This document shows positions 8,301 to 16,396 of a stretch of 64,000 nucleotides of DNA, one piece after another; the first letter of the stretch is position 1, and each line of letters opens with the position of its first letter. The notes below the pieces were generated by a model, which worked only from the letters and a program-made list of their open reading frames with translations, made no database searches and was not told where the DNA came from. Source of the stretch: Paraburkholderia antibiotica (lineage in GTDB: Bacteria > Pseudomonadota > Gammaproteobacteria > Burkholderiales > Burkholderiaceae); assembly GCF_012927125.1 (NCBI RefSeq), contig NZ_JABBFZ010000020.1, positions 62,001-126,000 of the forward strand. The letters are read 5' to 3'. Both the position numbers and the translations under genes were made by a program.

Positions 8301-10528
8301 GTCAGATTCTGCGCCGCGACGTTGATGCTGGAGCCCGCGCCGTACGCGTAGAAGCCGATCTGGTTGGTGCCGGAGATGAAATCGGGCACTGCGTTGGCGC
8401 TGACGTTGATGGTCGCGCCCGAACGCGCGGTCACGCCGATCGCTCCGATGCCGGTCAGGTTGAGAGCGCCGTCGATTGTCGCGCTCGCCTTCGCGCCTTC
8501 CGCCCAGACGCCGTAGTTGCGCGTGCCGGAAGCCGGATCGGCGCCGCCGGCCACGTCGATCGTGCCGGTCGACGTGACCGAGGTCGGCGTCGCGCCGGTG
8601 CCGAGCACCTTGATGCCGATCCCGTTGACGCCGTTCAGCGCAATCGTGCCGGTATTGGTGACGGTGGCCGCGGTGTTGTCCGCAAGCATGCCGATGTTGG
8701 TGAGCGGTAGGCCAGACGCCGCGCCGTTGATCGTGATGGTGCCGCTATTGTTCAGCGATCCCGAGGTCGAATTCGTGCTCGCCAGCGCCGTCGCGTTCTG
8801 CGTGAGCGAGCCGATCGTGATGTTGCCGAGATTGCTCGCGGTGCCGGAACTGTCGAGCACGATCCCGAACGACGGCGCGGCCAGCGCCACGTCGCTGACG
8901 GCTTCCGGCGACGCGGCATCGTACTGCGCCGCGCGGCCGAGATAGATCGTACCGCCGACCAGGTTCGTGAAGCTGCCGCCCGACACGAGCGCACCGATCA
9001 CCTGGCTCGTTATGTTGGTCGCGTTCACGCCGACGTTGATGATCCCGGCATTCGAGGCGGTCGCGCTATCCGCGACCAGCACGCCGTAGTTTTGCTGCGC
9101 GGGGTTGGTATTGTTGTAGGTCCACGCGGCCACGTTGACGATGCCGTTGTTGACGAAACGGGTTCCGGTCCCGCTCGCGTCGACGCCATAGCCTTCCGCG
9201 TAGCTGCCGTTGATCGGCGCGCTCGTCGAACTGGTGTCGAAGCCGCCGTCCGTGGCATACCCCGCTGACATCACGCCGTTGTTGACACCCTGCGCGCCGC
9301 TTTGCAGCCCGACGAGCGTGGCGGTACCGGAAAGCTGACCGTCGTTGACGACGTTCGCGCCGTTCTGTGCAAGCACGCCATACGCGAGACCGCCGACATC
9401 GAGCTCGCCGCCGGCGGCGACGTGCAGCGTCGCGTTGGCGCCGCTGCCGCTCATCACGCTCACGCTCCCGACCGGCAGGTTGCCTTCGTCGCCCGGCGTC
9501 AGGTTGTTGCTGTACTGAACGGTCTGCGCCGAGAAACTGACGGCCTGATTGAACGCGGCGTTATAGGCCGATTGCGAGTTCAGCGCGCCGCTTTGCAGCG
9601 ACTGGACCAGAAAATTGTTGTAGGCGGCGAGCGAGGTCGCGTCGGTGACGCTCCACGTACTGCCGTCGAACGCCTGGAAGGTGCCGGCATAGACCGGCAC
9701 ATGGATCGTGTAGTTGTTGACGCTGCCTGACGGCGCCGACGCGAAGAAATCGACCTGATTGCGCGAGGTCCAGTTGACTACGGACGGCGTCGTGCCGGTC
9801 CCGTCGGCGTAGGCGAGGCTGGATTGCTTGGCGGCCGCTTCGATGAGATTGCCGCTCGCCGACGGCACGTTCGCCGAGTCGCCGATGTTGACATTGAGCG
9901 TACCGCCGGTATTCGCGACCGTGCCGACGCGGGTGTCGATGTACTGGTCGCCGTTGACGTCGCCGTAGAGCAACGCGGGCGCGCTGCTCCAGCTCGACGT
10001 GGTAAAGCTGGCCGAGTTGTAGGTCGCCACGACGATGTTGGCGCCGGTGACCGCATCGGGCGAGGAGACGCTTCGCGTCTGGCTGCCAATCGTCAGGTTC
10101 TGCTGATTGGGATTGCCGGAAACGATCGTCGTGCTGCCGAGCGGCACCGTGGTATAGCCGCTGCTGCCGGGCGCGCCGGTCCATGTGCCGGACACGGTCA
10201 CCACATCCGCGCCCGTCACCGTCGCGGCGCCGGCCTGACTGCTGTCCGCGCTCGGGCTGAAGCTGCCGAACGCACAGGTGCCGCCGCTGGCAACGCTCGA
10301 ACCGTCGCCGCACGTCGACGCGAATGCGGTGCCCGTCGACATCGCCGCGACGGCCCACCCGAGCGCGACGACGATGCGCCGCAGCGCCTGCGCCGGAGGC
10401 CGGCTCAGATTGTCTGTCCGTGCCGGCGCACCGGCGCGACTACGCTTGCCGCGCGCGTGCGTGTTTTCCGCAACGGCAACCCAACTGGCTAGCGCCTCAT
10501 TCCATATCGAACAAAATGTTTTATTCAT
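5303..10528 (-). CDS. Large autotransporter with ESPR signal and beta-barrel domain
   Basis: A 1741-residue type V secreted protein. Residues 1-30 match the extended signal peptide region (MNKTFCSIWNEALASWVAVA), followed by a hydrophobic core ending in AFA near residue 70. Residues about 90-1400 form a passenger rich in Gly, Ala, Ser, Thr and Asn with many VTNTGTI/VNNG-type turns, as in parallel beta-helix adhesins. From about residue 1440 the beta-barrel begins (GVWGRVGG) and ends in an aromatic residue (GYRYSW), as needed for Bam-dependent insertion. It should be displayed on or released from the outer membrane, probably acting in adhesion or aggregation. No protease or lipase catalytic motif was seen. 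The ribosome site is weak (AAAGAAAAC). Confidence 0.92.
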   Translation of the reverse strand: MNKTFCSIWNEALASWVAVAENTHARGKRSRAGAPARTDNLSRPPAQALRRIVVALGWAVAAMSTGTAFASTCGDGSSVASGGTCAFGSFSPSADSSQAGAATVTGADVVTVSGTWTGAPGSSGYTTVPLGSTTIVSGNPNQQNLTIGSQTRSVSSPDAVTGANIVVATYNSASFTTSSWSSAPALLYGDVNGDQYIDTRVGTVANTGGTLNVNIGDSANVPSASGNLIEAAAKQSSLAYADGTGTTPSVVNWTSRNQVDFFASAPSGSVNNYTIHVPVYAGTFQAFDGSTWSVTDATSLAAYNNFLVQSLQSGALNSQSAYNAAFNQAVSFSAQTVQYSNNLTPGDEGNLPVGSVSVMSGSGANATLHVAAGGELDVGGLAYGVLAQNGANVVNDGQLSGTATLVGLQSGAQGVNNGVMSAGYATDGGFDTSSTSAPINGSYAEGYGVDASGTGTRFVNNGIVNVAAWTYNNTNPAQQNYGVLVADSATASNAGIINVGVNATNITSQVIGALVSGGSFTNLVGGTIYLGRAAQYDAASPEAVSDVALAAPSFGIVLDSSGTASNLGNITIGSLTQNATALASTNSTSGSLNNSGTITINGAASGLPLTNIGMLADNTAATVTNTGTIALNGVNGIGIKVLGTGATPTSVTSTGTIDVAGGADPASGTRNYGVWAEGAKASATIDGALNLTGIGAIGVTARSGATINVSANAVPDFISGTNQIGFYAYGAGSSINVAAQNLTVGTDNSTLFRVANGATFTGSSSAGTLTMNVNGQGARGMVATGTGTTLSTGTSLYEVNGVNGVAITAEGGATGTIDAATTIDLKASGAIAGIVDGQAHDLTDAASGAPVATQLTNNAAITSSAAGVTGFVAQNLGTLVNNGSVQLNGAGATGAVVGTQGTVDNAATIHVANGTGVLVDGATASLNNSGLIAADDGIAAVHLSGAGASVGLTGAGRIVAGGTADGIQIDATDTGGGVNAGANSIALSGTGQGINNLGANSTITLAGTQISTTGTASDGIASTGAGATLSADAATRITTSGDNSVGLFVTGAGSKVTNASATIATSGQNATGVEIGGGASATLSNARIATTGSQADGVVAQNGGSVTDTGSSISSAQANGARADSGGALTLNGTSVSGASAGIVTSDTLANGAANTVTVNGGSVASSAGPAFLADGGTAAITVQGGAAVTAGNGTLLSLLNGSNATFTASGENLTGDILSDATSTGNVFLTDHTVLTGRVDPVAMSIDSTSSWNVTANSTLSNLSNAGNIVFVAPSGDPTLAAGYKSVTTGGYVGNGGTIALNTWLGGNSSPTDQLILNGGSASGTTGLKINNTGGTGAQTTGDGIAVVVAANGASTTTSAFHLAGSVQAGAYEYLLYRGGQSNADSWYLRSDLLPVSNQQPPAGSSGGVSGGGAAPVAYRPGVAGYSMTPSLNADYGFEILSRLHERVGDIANLEKLQTGNSNGVWGRVGGQTLDANSNGRFGADDRTFFAQFGKDWTLDQPSGGGSTHAGVTMTFGSANASFTDSARAISPDLSTSTGSMEMQAQSLGGYWTRYLSDGTYFDSVGQVTHYHNDYSDSTGNPASQNGFGIALSQEVGKPFLIGSSSVAIEPQAQLMYQYLKLNGFTDNVSDISGTTMNALRGRAGVRIFRANLENATHTGAATPYFTADVLHDFLAPGQTVVGGTSFNSGLGRTWYELGVGVTAGLGKSGELYANVKYARNLGGEYRRGFFGNAGYRYSW

Positions 10529-11170
10529 GGTCGGTCGTTTTCTTTGGCTTTAAAGACATTAACCATGCGGGATGCGCACGGGGACGATGGTGTAAATTCC
10601 AGATGCATATATATTTGCACTTGAATTTAGTGGATAATCACATCGACAATTGTCAATAAGCCTCAAAAAAATCCGATTTTTTATTATATTTTGTCAATCG
10701 TAATCTTTTTTACATAAAGTTCGCATACAGCGATCTGAATAAATTGACTGTTCTGTGCGCAAGCGAATAGCGGAACGTCGCGGAGTGGTTATTCCGTGTT
10801 GGATCATCTATTCAGCGATGGCATCGGCGTCACGAAATTGCCCGCCCCGCCCTGTCGGAATGGCCTCTTCAGGCTAACGCAGTGCGGCAGGCCTGCCAAC
10901 CCGCAGCGCGATTTTTCGTGTTTTTCAGAGAAAGGGAATGCGATAGAAAATGATCCATCGCATCGGGCACCTATTTTTCAGGAATGGATTTTATCCGAAA
11001 CTTCGCATTTTGAAAAAATGAGAATCCACAAAAACAGAAACACCAATCACAAAAATCCGGCTTCGAATGTGCCCTTGCAAACACTTCTCGCCAAAAACCG
11101 GAATAGCCGAAGCGGGAAATTAAATTTCTGATTTATTTTAATAAGAGTACATGATAAATCGCGCCACCGC
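10529..11170. promoter_or_regulatory. AT-rich intergenic region upstream of the autotransporter
   Basis: A 642-bp stretch distinctly richer in A and T than anything in the first 20 kb, with runs of A and T (10660-10710) and an AAAAAATC/GATTTTTT inverted motif near 10665-10682. It separates two leftward genes. It probably carries the autotransporter promoter and looks like typical silencer-bound (H-NS-type) DNA. The only open frames are short with no ribosome sites and are not called. Confidence 0.45.
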
Positions 11171-12061
11171 TCAATGCGACAGCGCGATTTCCAGTTGCGT
11201 GACCACATCGATCAAACGCGGCCGCACTTCTTCGAGCAGAAATTCCTTCGACAGCTTGAACGACGGGCCGCCCACGTTGATCGCCATGATCGGCAATTCG
11301 CCGCCCGGCTGGAACGCGCGCGCGATGCCGTTGACGTCCTTCTGCCAGTCGCCGAACGAGGTCGTCACGCCGAGCGTGTGGTAGTCCTCGAGCGCTTTCT
11401 CGATGCCGCGCCGCGTCTTCGGCCACGCGACGTGATCGAGTTCGCGCACCTGCTCCATGAAGCTGAGGCGGTCGTGCTCGGGGATCGCCGCGAGCCACGC
11501 GCGGCCGATCGCTGAGGTCGCGACCGGAATGCGCGAGCCGACTTCGAGCGTCAGCGTCAGCGCGACCGAGCCGCGGCAATTCTCGACGTAGATCATCGAG
11601 AGCCGGTCGCGCGTGCCGAGCGATACCGTCGCGCCGGAAATGTCGGCGAGTTCCTGCATCACCGGGCGCGCGATCTTGCGCACGTCGAGCCGCGCGAGCA
11701 TCGCGCTGCCGAGCGCCAGCGACGCGGTACCGAGCCGGTACTTGCCGCTCTCCTTCAGATGGATCAGATAGCCGAGCAGCGTCAGCGTATGCGTCAGGCG
11801 CGAGACCGTCGATTTCGGCAGCCTGCAACGCGCGGCCAGCTCCTGGTTGCTCAGCGATTTGTCGCCGGAACGGAAACACGCGAGCACTTCGAGTCCGCGC
11901 GCGAGCGCCGTGACGAAATGGCGGTCGTCCTTGTGCAATTCGTGGGCGGTGCGGGTTGCGAGCGTGGCGGGTGCTTTCGCGGCTTGCGCGTCGGCTTGTG
12001 CGCTATCGATGCCGGGAAGTTCGGCGCCGGCGTCGGTGGGGATGTAGTTGGTTTTGTTCAA
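11171..12061 (-). CDS. IclR family transcriptional regulator
   Basis: A 296-residue regulator. After a roughly 48-residue low-complexity N-terminus, the winged helix-turn-helix runs from FVTALARGLEVLACF through LPKSTVSRLTHTL (about residues 49-110). An IclR effector-binding GAF-like domain follows, with the GRAWLAAI segment and the C-terminal GGPSF motif. Members bind small aromatic or organic acids and usually control adjacent catabolic genes. The first possible start is a TTG at 12061; an in-frame TGA lies only about 12 bases upstream, and no Shine-Dalgarno sequence is visible, so translation may begin further in or be leaderless. Its target is unclear; nothing catabolic lies immediately beside it except the monooxygenase pair 2 kb away. 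Confidence 0.85.
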   Translation of the reverse strand: MNKTNYIPTDAGAELPGIDSAQADAQAAKAPATLATRTAHELHKDDRHFVTALARGLEVLACFRSGDKSLSNQELAARCRLPKSTVSRLTHTLTLLGYLIHLKESGKYRLGTASLALGSAMLARLDVRKIARPVMQELADISGATVSLGTRDRLSMIYVENCRGSVALTLTLEVGSRIPVATSAIGRAWLAAIPEHDRLSFMEQVRELDHVAWPKTRRGIEKALEDYHTLGVTTSFGDWQKDVNGIARAFQPGGELPIMAINVGGPSFKLSKEFLLEEVRPRLIDVVTQLEIALSH

Positions 12062-12505
12062 GAGGAAACGGGCTCAAACGGGCTCAAACGGTCTCCCCGC
12101 GAGACGGCTGCCTGCTGCATGCCTGCACCGTCGGACGGATCGAGCGATCCGGGATGCGGAATTATAGTCTGAAATGCAGGCCGCTCTTAACAGTTGCCGG
12201 GCTGCATCGTATGCACATCGGGTAACAACCAGGTGTTGGGTACACGTTGAGCACATGTTGAGCACACACAGGCATGGCATGCGCAGCCGTCACGCGGATC
12301 GCGAATCACCGTGTGCGGATCGCGCGATTCGTCGCATTTTTTTCACATCGGCGCACGGCCTGGAGTATTGTTTAAGCGCGCCGGAGGCGCCGCAGCGACA
12401 TTCCTCTATAAGACAGGCGTTTCCCAGAGTCTGGACCTGCTCGACAAAAGCGCGCCATTTTTGACAGCAACGAAGCGACATCAACTTCTCGAGGATGGTG
12501 AAAAC
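12062..12505. promoter_or_regulatory. Divergent intergenic region, IclR gene / BON gene
   Basis: About 440 bp between divergent genes. It contains the 10-bp tandem repeat next to the IclR start, and the stretch around 12225-12260 has a repeated TGAGCACA-type element (GTTGAGCACATGTTGAGCACACACA). No gene is supported within it. Promoters for both flanking genes must lie here but cannot be pinned down. Confidence 0.35.
12071..12090. repeat. 10-bp tandem repeat at the IclR 5' end
   Basis: GGCTCAAACG occurs twice in tandem, with a partial third copy on the left, just upstream of the IclR start codon where a ribosome-binding site would be expected. It introduces an in-frame stop upstream of the TTG. 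Confidence 0.75.
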
Positions 12506-12892
12506 GTGAAAACAGTCAAACTTTTGAAGGCGCTCGGTATTGCGCTGTGCGTGGCGACCGCGTCCAGTGCCTATGCCCAGGCGACCGACGCGCAACCGGC
12601 CGCCAACACGGCAGCCGCGCCGGCCGCCAATCCGACGGCAACGCGTCAGGCGGATCGCAAGCTTGGCCGCGACGTGCGGCGCGCACTCGCGAGAACGCCG
12701 AACTTCAACGTCTCGAACGTGTTCGTGCGGGCGCGTGGCGGTGCGGTGACACTGAGCGGCTCGGTGCCTGACGGCAGCATGATCCAGCAGGCCGGCGATG
12801 TCGCGAAAACGGTGCCGGGCGTGACCTCCGTCGCGAACCGGCTCACGCTGAACGCTCCGGCCGGCGGTGGCGGCAATGGCGGCGGGGGCTAA
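12506..12892 (+). CDS. Periplasmic BON domain protein
   Basis: A 128-residue secreted protein starting at a GTG with AGGATGG upstream. Residues 1-25 form a signal peptide ending in SAYAQ. After an Ala/Pro/Thr-rich linker, residues 50-115 form one BON domain (RKLGRDVRRALART ... VTLSGSVPDGSMIQQAGDVAKTV ... VANRL), the fold found in OsmY. The tail is glycine-rich (GGGGNGGGG). BON proteins bind membranes or envelope components and are often stress induced. It is divergent from the IclR gene and convergent with the XRE-cupin gene. Confidence 0.87.
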   Translation: MKTVKLLKALGIALCVATASSAYAQATDAQPAANTAAAPAANPTATRQADRKLGRDVRRALARTPNFNVSNVFVRARGGAVTLSGSVPDGSMIQQAGDVAKTVPGVTSVANRLTLNAPAGGGGNGGGG

Positions 12893-12931
12893 GCGTCGCC
12901 AGACAGTTCCCACATCGAATCATCCGGTGAA

Positions 12932-13009
12932 GGAGGCGCTGCGAGCCGCGGCGTGAGCGGCGCCTCCCCGCTGGTTACCGAGCGCCATGGAGCGCCGGCT
13001 TACCGGCGC
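12932..13009. terminator. Inverted repeats between convergent genes
   Basis: Two hairpins lie between the BON and XRE-cupin genes: GGAGGCGC/GCGCCTCC (12932-12967) and GCGCCGG/CCGGCGC with a four-base loop (12992-13009). Neither has a T tract, so intrinsic termination is only possible. Confidence 0.3.
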
Positions 13010-13102
13010 GGGCTTACAGGCACCGTTTTCCGATCAGCGATTTTTCCGTCCTGCCAGCCGGAACGCCCGAGTGGGCCCGGTCCATTCCAGCAGGACGCCG
13101 GC

Positions 13103-13672
13103 TCAGCGCCGCACCAATCCCACCACATAACGGCACACCTCGGTGCCCGCATTGAAGAACTCGCATTCGACCGGCGCGCCTAGTTGCAGACAGTCGCCCG
13201 CTTCGAGCCGGTACGTCAGGACGCCCTCGCGAAACGTCAGCACCCCATGCGTGACCCAGATCTGCTGATGCTGGAACGCGAACGCATCGGACGGATAAGG
13301 CACCCGCACGCCGACCGGCAATTCGATTTCGAGCAGCTCCAGCACGCCGCCGGTCGGCGGTGAAATGCGCCGCCGCGTGTAGCCGGTTTCCGGGTCTTCC
13401 CATAGCGACTGGTCGGCACGGCGCACGAGCCGCTCGCCGGTCTGCTCGGCCAGCGCCAGCAGCGTCGACAGCGTCAGCCCGAACGCGCCGGACAGCCGCC
13501 CCAGCACGGTCGCGGTCGGACTGGCCTCGCCGCGCTCGATCTTGCTGATCATCGCCTTCGACACGCCCGAGCGTTCGGCCAGCTCGGCAAGCGACCAGTT
13601 GCGCGCCTCGCGCTCGGTCTTCACGCGCGCGGAGATCGCCTGGCTCAGATCGATGACGGAGGATTCGGACAT
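13103..13672 (-). CDS. XRE-cupin transcriptional regulator
   Basis: A 189-residue two-domain regulator. Residues 9-65 form an XRE-type helix-turn-helix (ELAERSGVSKAMISKIERGE), and residues 105-185 form a small cupin barrel (the HQQIWVTHGVLTFREG segment and the LEAGDCLQLG segment) that may sense a ligand or metal. This architecture is common in regulators of amino-acid and polyamine metabolism. The start at ATG 13672 is preceded by GGGAGG-type sequence (TCGGGAGG region reads as CCTCC on the plus strand). A pair of 20-bp-spaced repeats lies 50-90 bp upstream and may be its operator. Likely target: itself and the divergent monooxygenase operon. Confidence 0.85.
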   Translation of the reverse strand: MSESSVIDLSQAISARVKTEREARNWSLAELAERSGVSKAMISKIERGEASPTATVLGRLSGAFGLTLSTLLALAEQTGERLVRRADQSLWEDPETGYTRRRISPPTGGVLELLEIELPVGVRVPYPSDAFAFQHQQIWVTHGVLTFREGVLTYRLEAGDCLQLGAPVECEFFNAGTEVCRYVVGLVRR

Positions 13673-14012
13673 GGCGGGATCGTCGGGAGGAAGTGGGTAC
13701 CGCGAAATTATATCGATGCGCCACCGTAACGAAGGGTGGCGGATCGTAGCGAATGGTGGCGGAGCGCGTCGGACCGCCGGCGCCCAAACCGGCGCATCGG
13801 AGCGTCCAGTGTGGGCTCTTTGAACCGCGGGCTCGTTGAACCGCTGGCTCTCTCAATTTAGTCTTGCATAGTAATTTTTCGTCCACTATATTAAACGCAA
13901 CGGAGACAGCCCCCAGCAGCAGGAAGCAGGATTACCGGCCGTCCGCCGCAACCTTGCCACCCCGGCGCCCGCAAGCTTTTGCCCGCCGCCGTCACCCTAG
14001 CCGGAACACACC
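13673..14012. promoter_or_regulatory. Divergent intergenic region, XRE-cupin / monooxygenase
   Basis: A 340-bp region between divergent genes. It contains the direct repeats listed separately and, closer to the monooxygenase, an AT-rich patch (13855-13900, AATTTAGTCTTGCATAGTAA) that could be its promoter. Confidence 0.4.
13725..13763. repeat. Two 19-bp direct repeats, candidate operator
   Basis: CGTAACGAAGGGTGGCGGA (13725-13743) and CGTAGCGAATGGTGGCGGA (13745-13763) match at 17 of 19 positions with a 20-bp period, so they lie on the same helix face after about two turns. The left copy also forms a CCACC...GGTGG inverted arm. They lie 53-91 bp upstream of the XRE-cupin start. Confidence 0.6.
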
Positions 14013-15407
14013 ATGCCGAAGGAAATCGTTCTCAACGCGTTTGACATGAACTGCGTAGGTCACATCCAGCAAGGCCTGTGGACCCATCCGCGCGATCAGT
14101 CCACGCGCTACACGGACCTGCAGTACTGGACCGACTACGCGCGCAAGCTCGAGGCCGGCCTGTTCGACGGCATCTTTTTCGCCGATGTGGTCGGCGTCTA
14201 CGACGTCTACGGCGGCAATCCGGACGCGGCGGTCCGCGGCGCGGTGCAGGTGCCGGTCAACGATCCGACGCTGCTGATTCCGGCGATGGCCGCAGTCACG
14301 CGCCATCTGTCGTTCGGCGTCACGTCGAATCTGTCGATCGAACAGCCGTATCTGTTCGCGCGCCGCATGTCGACGCTCGATCATCTGACCCGCGGCCGGG
14401 TCGGCTGGAACATCGTGACCGGCTATCTGGACAGCGCGTCGCGCGCGATCGGCCTGACCGGCCAGATGGCGCACGACGACCGCTACGACCTCGCCGACGA
14501 ATACATGGAGCTGGTCTACAAGCTGTGGGAATGCAGCTGGCAGGACGGCGCGGTGCTGCGCGACCGCGCGCAAGGCGTGTATGCGGATGCGTCGAAGGTC
14601 CATGTGATCCATCACCACGGCAAGCAGTATCGCGTCGATGCGATGCATCTCGCCGAGCCGTCGCCGCAGCGCACCCCGGTGCTGTACCAGGCCGGCTCGT
14701 CCGCGCGCGGCAAGCAGTTCGCGGCGGCGCATGCGGAGTGCGTGTTCGTCAACGGCCAGGCGAAGCCGGCGGTCAAGGCGATCGTCGACGATATCCGCGC
14801 GCACGCGGTCGCCGGCGGCCGCCGCGCCGACGACATCAAGGTGCTGCTCGGCCAGACCGTGATCACCGGCCGCACCGATCGCGAGGCCGAGGAGAAATAC
14901 GAGGAGTACAAGCGCTACGTGAGCTCCGACGCTGCGCTCGTGCATGCGGCCGCGTCGCTCGGCATCGACTTCGCGCGCTACGACCTCGACGAGCCGATCG
15001 AAACAGGCAAGAGCCAGGCGATCGTGTCGAACGTCGAAGCGATGACGCGCGCGGCCGGTCCGCAATGGACCAAGCGCAAGCTGCTCGAACAGATGGTGCT
15101 CGGCAGCCGTCAGCAGCCGCTCGTCGGGGCGGCGCAGAAGATTGCCGACGAGCTGATCGCGTGGACCGAGGAAACTGGCGTCGACGGTTTCAATCTGTCG
15201 CGCACCGTCGTGCCCGAATGCTTCGACGATTTCATCGAGCTGGTCGTGCCGTTGCTGCAGGAGCGCGGCGCGTACAAGCGCGCGTATCGCGACGGCACGT
15301 TGCGCGAAAAGCTGTTCGGCCATGCCCGCCTGCCCGATAGCCACACGGCGGCGCGTTTTCGTTCGCCGGCCTGCGCGGCGGCGCCGGCCGACAACGTGCA
15401 AGGCTGA
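14013..15407 (+). CDS. NtaA/SnaA/DmoA-family FMN-dependent monooxygenase
   Basis: A 464-residue bacterial luciferase-like flavin monooxygenase. The N-terminus FDMNCVGHIQQGLWTHP, the FDGIFFADVVGVYDVY segment, the RRMSTLDHLTRGRVGWNIVT motif and the RTPVLYQAGSS motif are typical of the NtaA/SoxA/DmoA group. These enzymes use reduced FMN supplied by a separate reductase to cleave C-N or C-S bonds, as in nitrilotriacetate, EDTA, dibenzothiophene sulfone or dimethyl sulfide degradation. The reductase is the next gene. The substrate cannot be told from sequence. A CCGGAAC element precedes the ATG. The C-terminal 20 residues are Ala-rich and poorly conserved in type. Confidence 0.9.
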   Translation: MPKEIVLNAFDMNCVGHIQQGLWTHPRDQSTRYTDLQYWTDYARKLEAGLFDGIFFADVVGVYDVYGGNPDAAVRGAVQVPVNDPTLLIPAMAAVTRHLSFGVTSNLSIEQPYLFARRMSTLDHLTRGRVGWNIVTGYLDSASRAIGLTGQMAHDDRYDLADEYMELVYKLWECSWQDGAVLRDRAQGVYADASKVHVIHHHGKQYRVDAMHLAEPSPQRTPVLYQAGSSARGKQFAAAHAECVFVNGQAKPAVKAIVDDIRAHAVAGGRRADDIKVLLGQTVITGRTDREAEEKYEEYKRYVSSDAALVHAAASLGIDFARYDLDEPIETGKSQAIVSNVEAMTRAAGPQWTKRKLLEQMVLGSRQQPLVGAAQKIADELIAWTEETGVDGFNLSRTVVPECFDDFIELVVPLLQERGAYKRAYRDGTLREKLFGHARLPDSHTAARFRSPACAAAPADNVQG

Positions 15408-15550
15408 CGGCGAGACGCACGGCGCGCGTTCGGCTTAGCGGCGGTGCTTCGCGCGCTGTGCGCAGAGCTGAACGCACCACGCGGCGCACAACCCGAACAC
15501 CACTCGCAGCACCACCCGGCAACAGCAGAACTTTTCAGAAGAGGCACCCC

Positions 15551-16066
15551 ATGGTCGACAAGAGCATGTTCCGCGACGCGATGGCCGGGCTCGGCGCGGC
15601 CGTCAACATCATCACCAGCGACGGCGACGCCGGCCTCGCGGGCTGCACCGCGTCGGCGGTCTGCGGCGTCACCGACGAGCCGCCCACGCTGCTCGTCTGC
15701 ATCAATCGCGGCAGCCGCAACAACGCGGCGTTTCGTGCCAACGGCAAGCTCTGCGTGAACGTGCTGAGCGCGGAGCAGCAGTCGCTCGCCGCGCACTTCG
15801 CCACGAGCGCATTGCCGATCGACGAGCGCTTCGCCGCCGCGCAATGGGAGCGTCTCGCGACCGGTGCGCCGGTGTTGCAGCATGCGCTGGCGTCGCTCGA
15901 CTGCGAGATCGAATCGGTCACCGAAGTCGGCACGCACACGGTGTTCTTCTGCGCGGTGAAAGCCGCGCGCACACTCGATGGCACGCGCGACGCGCTGATC
16001 TATTACGGGCGCCGCTATCATCGGGTCGGCGAGCGTTCGGTGCATGCCGCGCATGCAGCGGTGTAG
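15551..16066 (+). CDS. Flavin reductase, RutF-like
   Basis: A 171-residue NAD(P)H:FMN reductase of the flavin_reduct family. The N-terminal half closely follows E. coli RutF as I recall it: FRDAM.. GAAVNIIT, then GCTASAVCGVTDEPPTLLVC, then LCVNVLSAEQQ, and CEIESVTEVGTH later. It would supply FMNH2 to the adjacent monooxygenase. RutF normally partners RutA in pyrimidine breakdown, and RutA is in the same luciferase-like superfamily, but the partner here reads as NtaA/DmoA-like and no other rut gene is nearby. The start at 15551 is backed by AGAAGAGG. The 143-bp gap to the oxygenase has no terminator, so co-transcription is likely. Confidence 0.88.
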   Translation: MVDKSMFRDAMAGLGAAVNIITSDGDAGLAGCTASAVCGVTDEPPTLLVCINRGSRNNAAFRANGKLCVNVLSAEQQSLAAHFATSALPIDERFAAAQWERLATGAPVLQHALASLDCEIESVTEVGTHTVFFCAVKAARTLDGTRDALIYYGRRYHRVGERSVHAAHAAV

Positions 16067-16100
16067 CGGCATCAGGTCGCGATGCCACCCACCTTCCCCC

Positions 16101-16240
16101 TCAACGCCTTACCCCCACACTCGATCTCCCCGTCGCCGTCCGTTCGAACAGCGCGGCAGCCGCGCGTTCCGGATCGAGCCCGATGGCCTCGCTGGCCGCG
16201 CCGACGATCAACGCAATCAGCAAAGCCGTTCGCTTCAGCT
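16101..16240 (-). pseudogene. Decayed copy of the DUF1501 3' end
   Basis: Read on the minus strand this segment encodes about 43 residues that align with the C-terminus of the DUF1501 protein just upstream: LIVGAASEAIGLDPERAAAA here against LIAGTASESLGLDPERTAVQ there, with roughly two thirds of residues identical over the block and a matching stop position. There is no start codon or upstream part of the protein. It is a truncated tandem duplicate left after loss of the rest. The flanking bases up to 16396 show no gene. Confidence 0.75.
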
Positions 16241-16396
16241 CGAGCGACGGCTCGGGCCGAGGCCTAAGCCTCGCGCTCTCCGGCCACGCGCGATCGCTCG
16301 CCCTTCTCACTCCAACTGCCTCGCTGCCACCGAACCCCCGCTCGTCCATCGCCCACCTCCGCGCCATCATCGAGCTACCGTCGAGCCATTCACGCG

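Noticed and set aside
5510..8710. 1066-codon plus-strand open frame opposite the autotransporter
   Set aside because: Arg/Ala-rich antisense frame without any motif; the minus-strand gene has an ESPR leader and beta-barrel end.
10796..11131. 111-codon frame in the AT-rich region
   Set aside because: GTG start, no ribosome site, no similarity; residue composition follows the AT-rich DNA.
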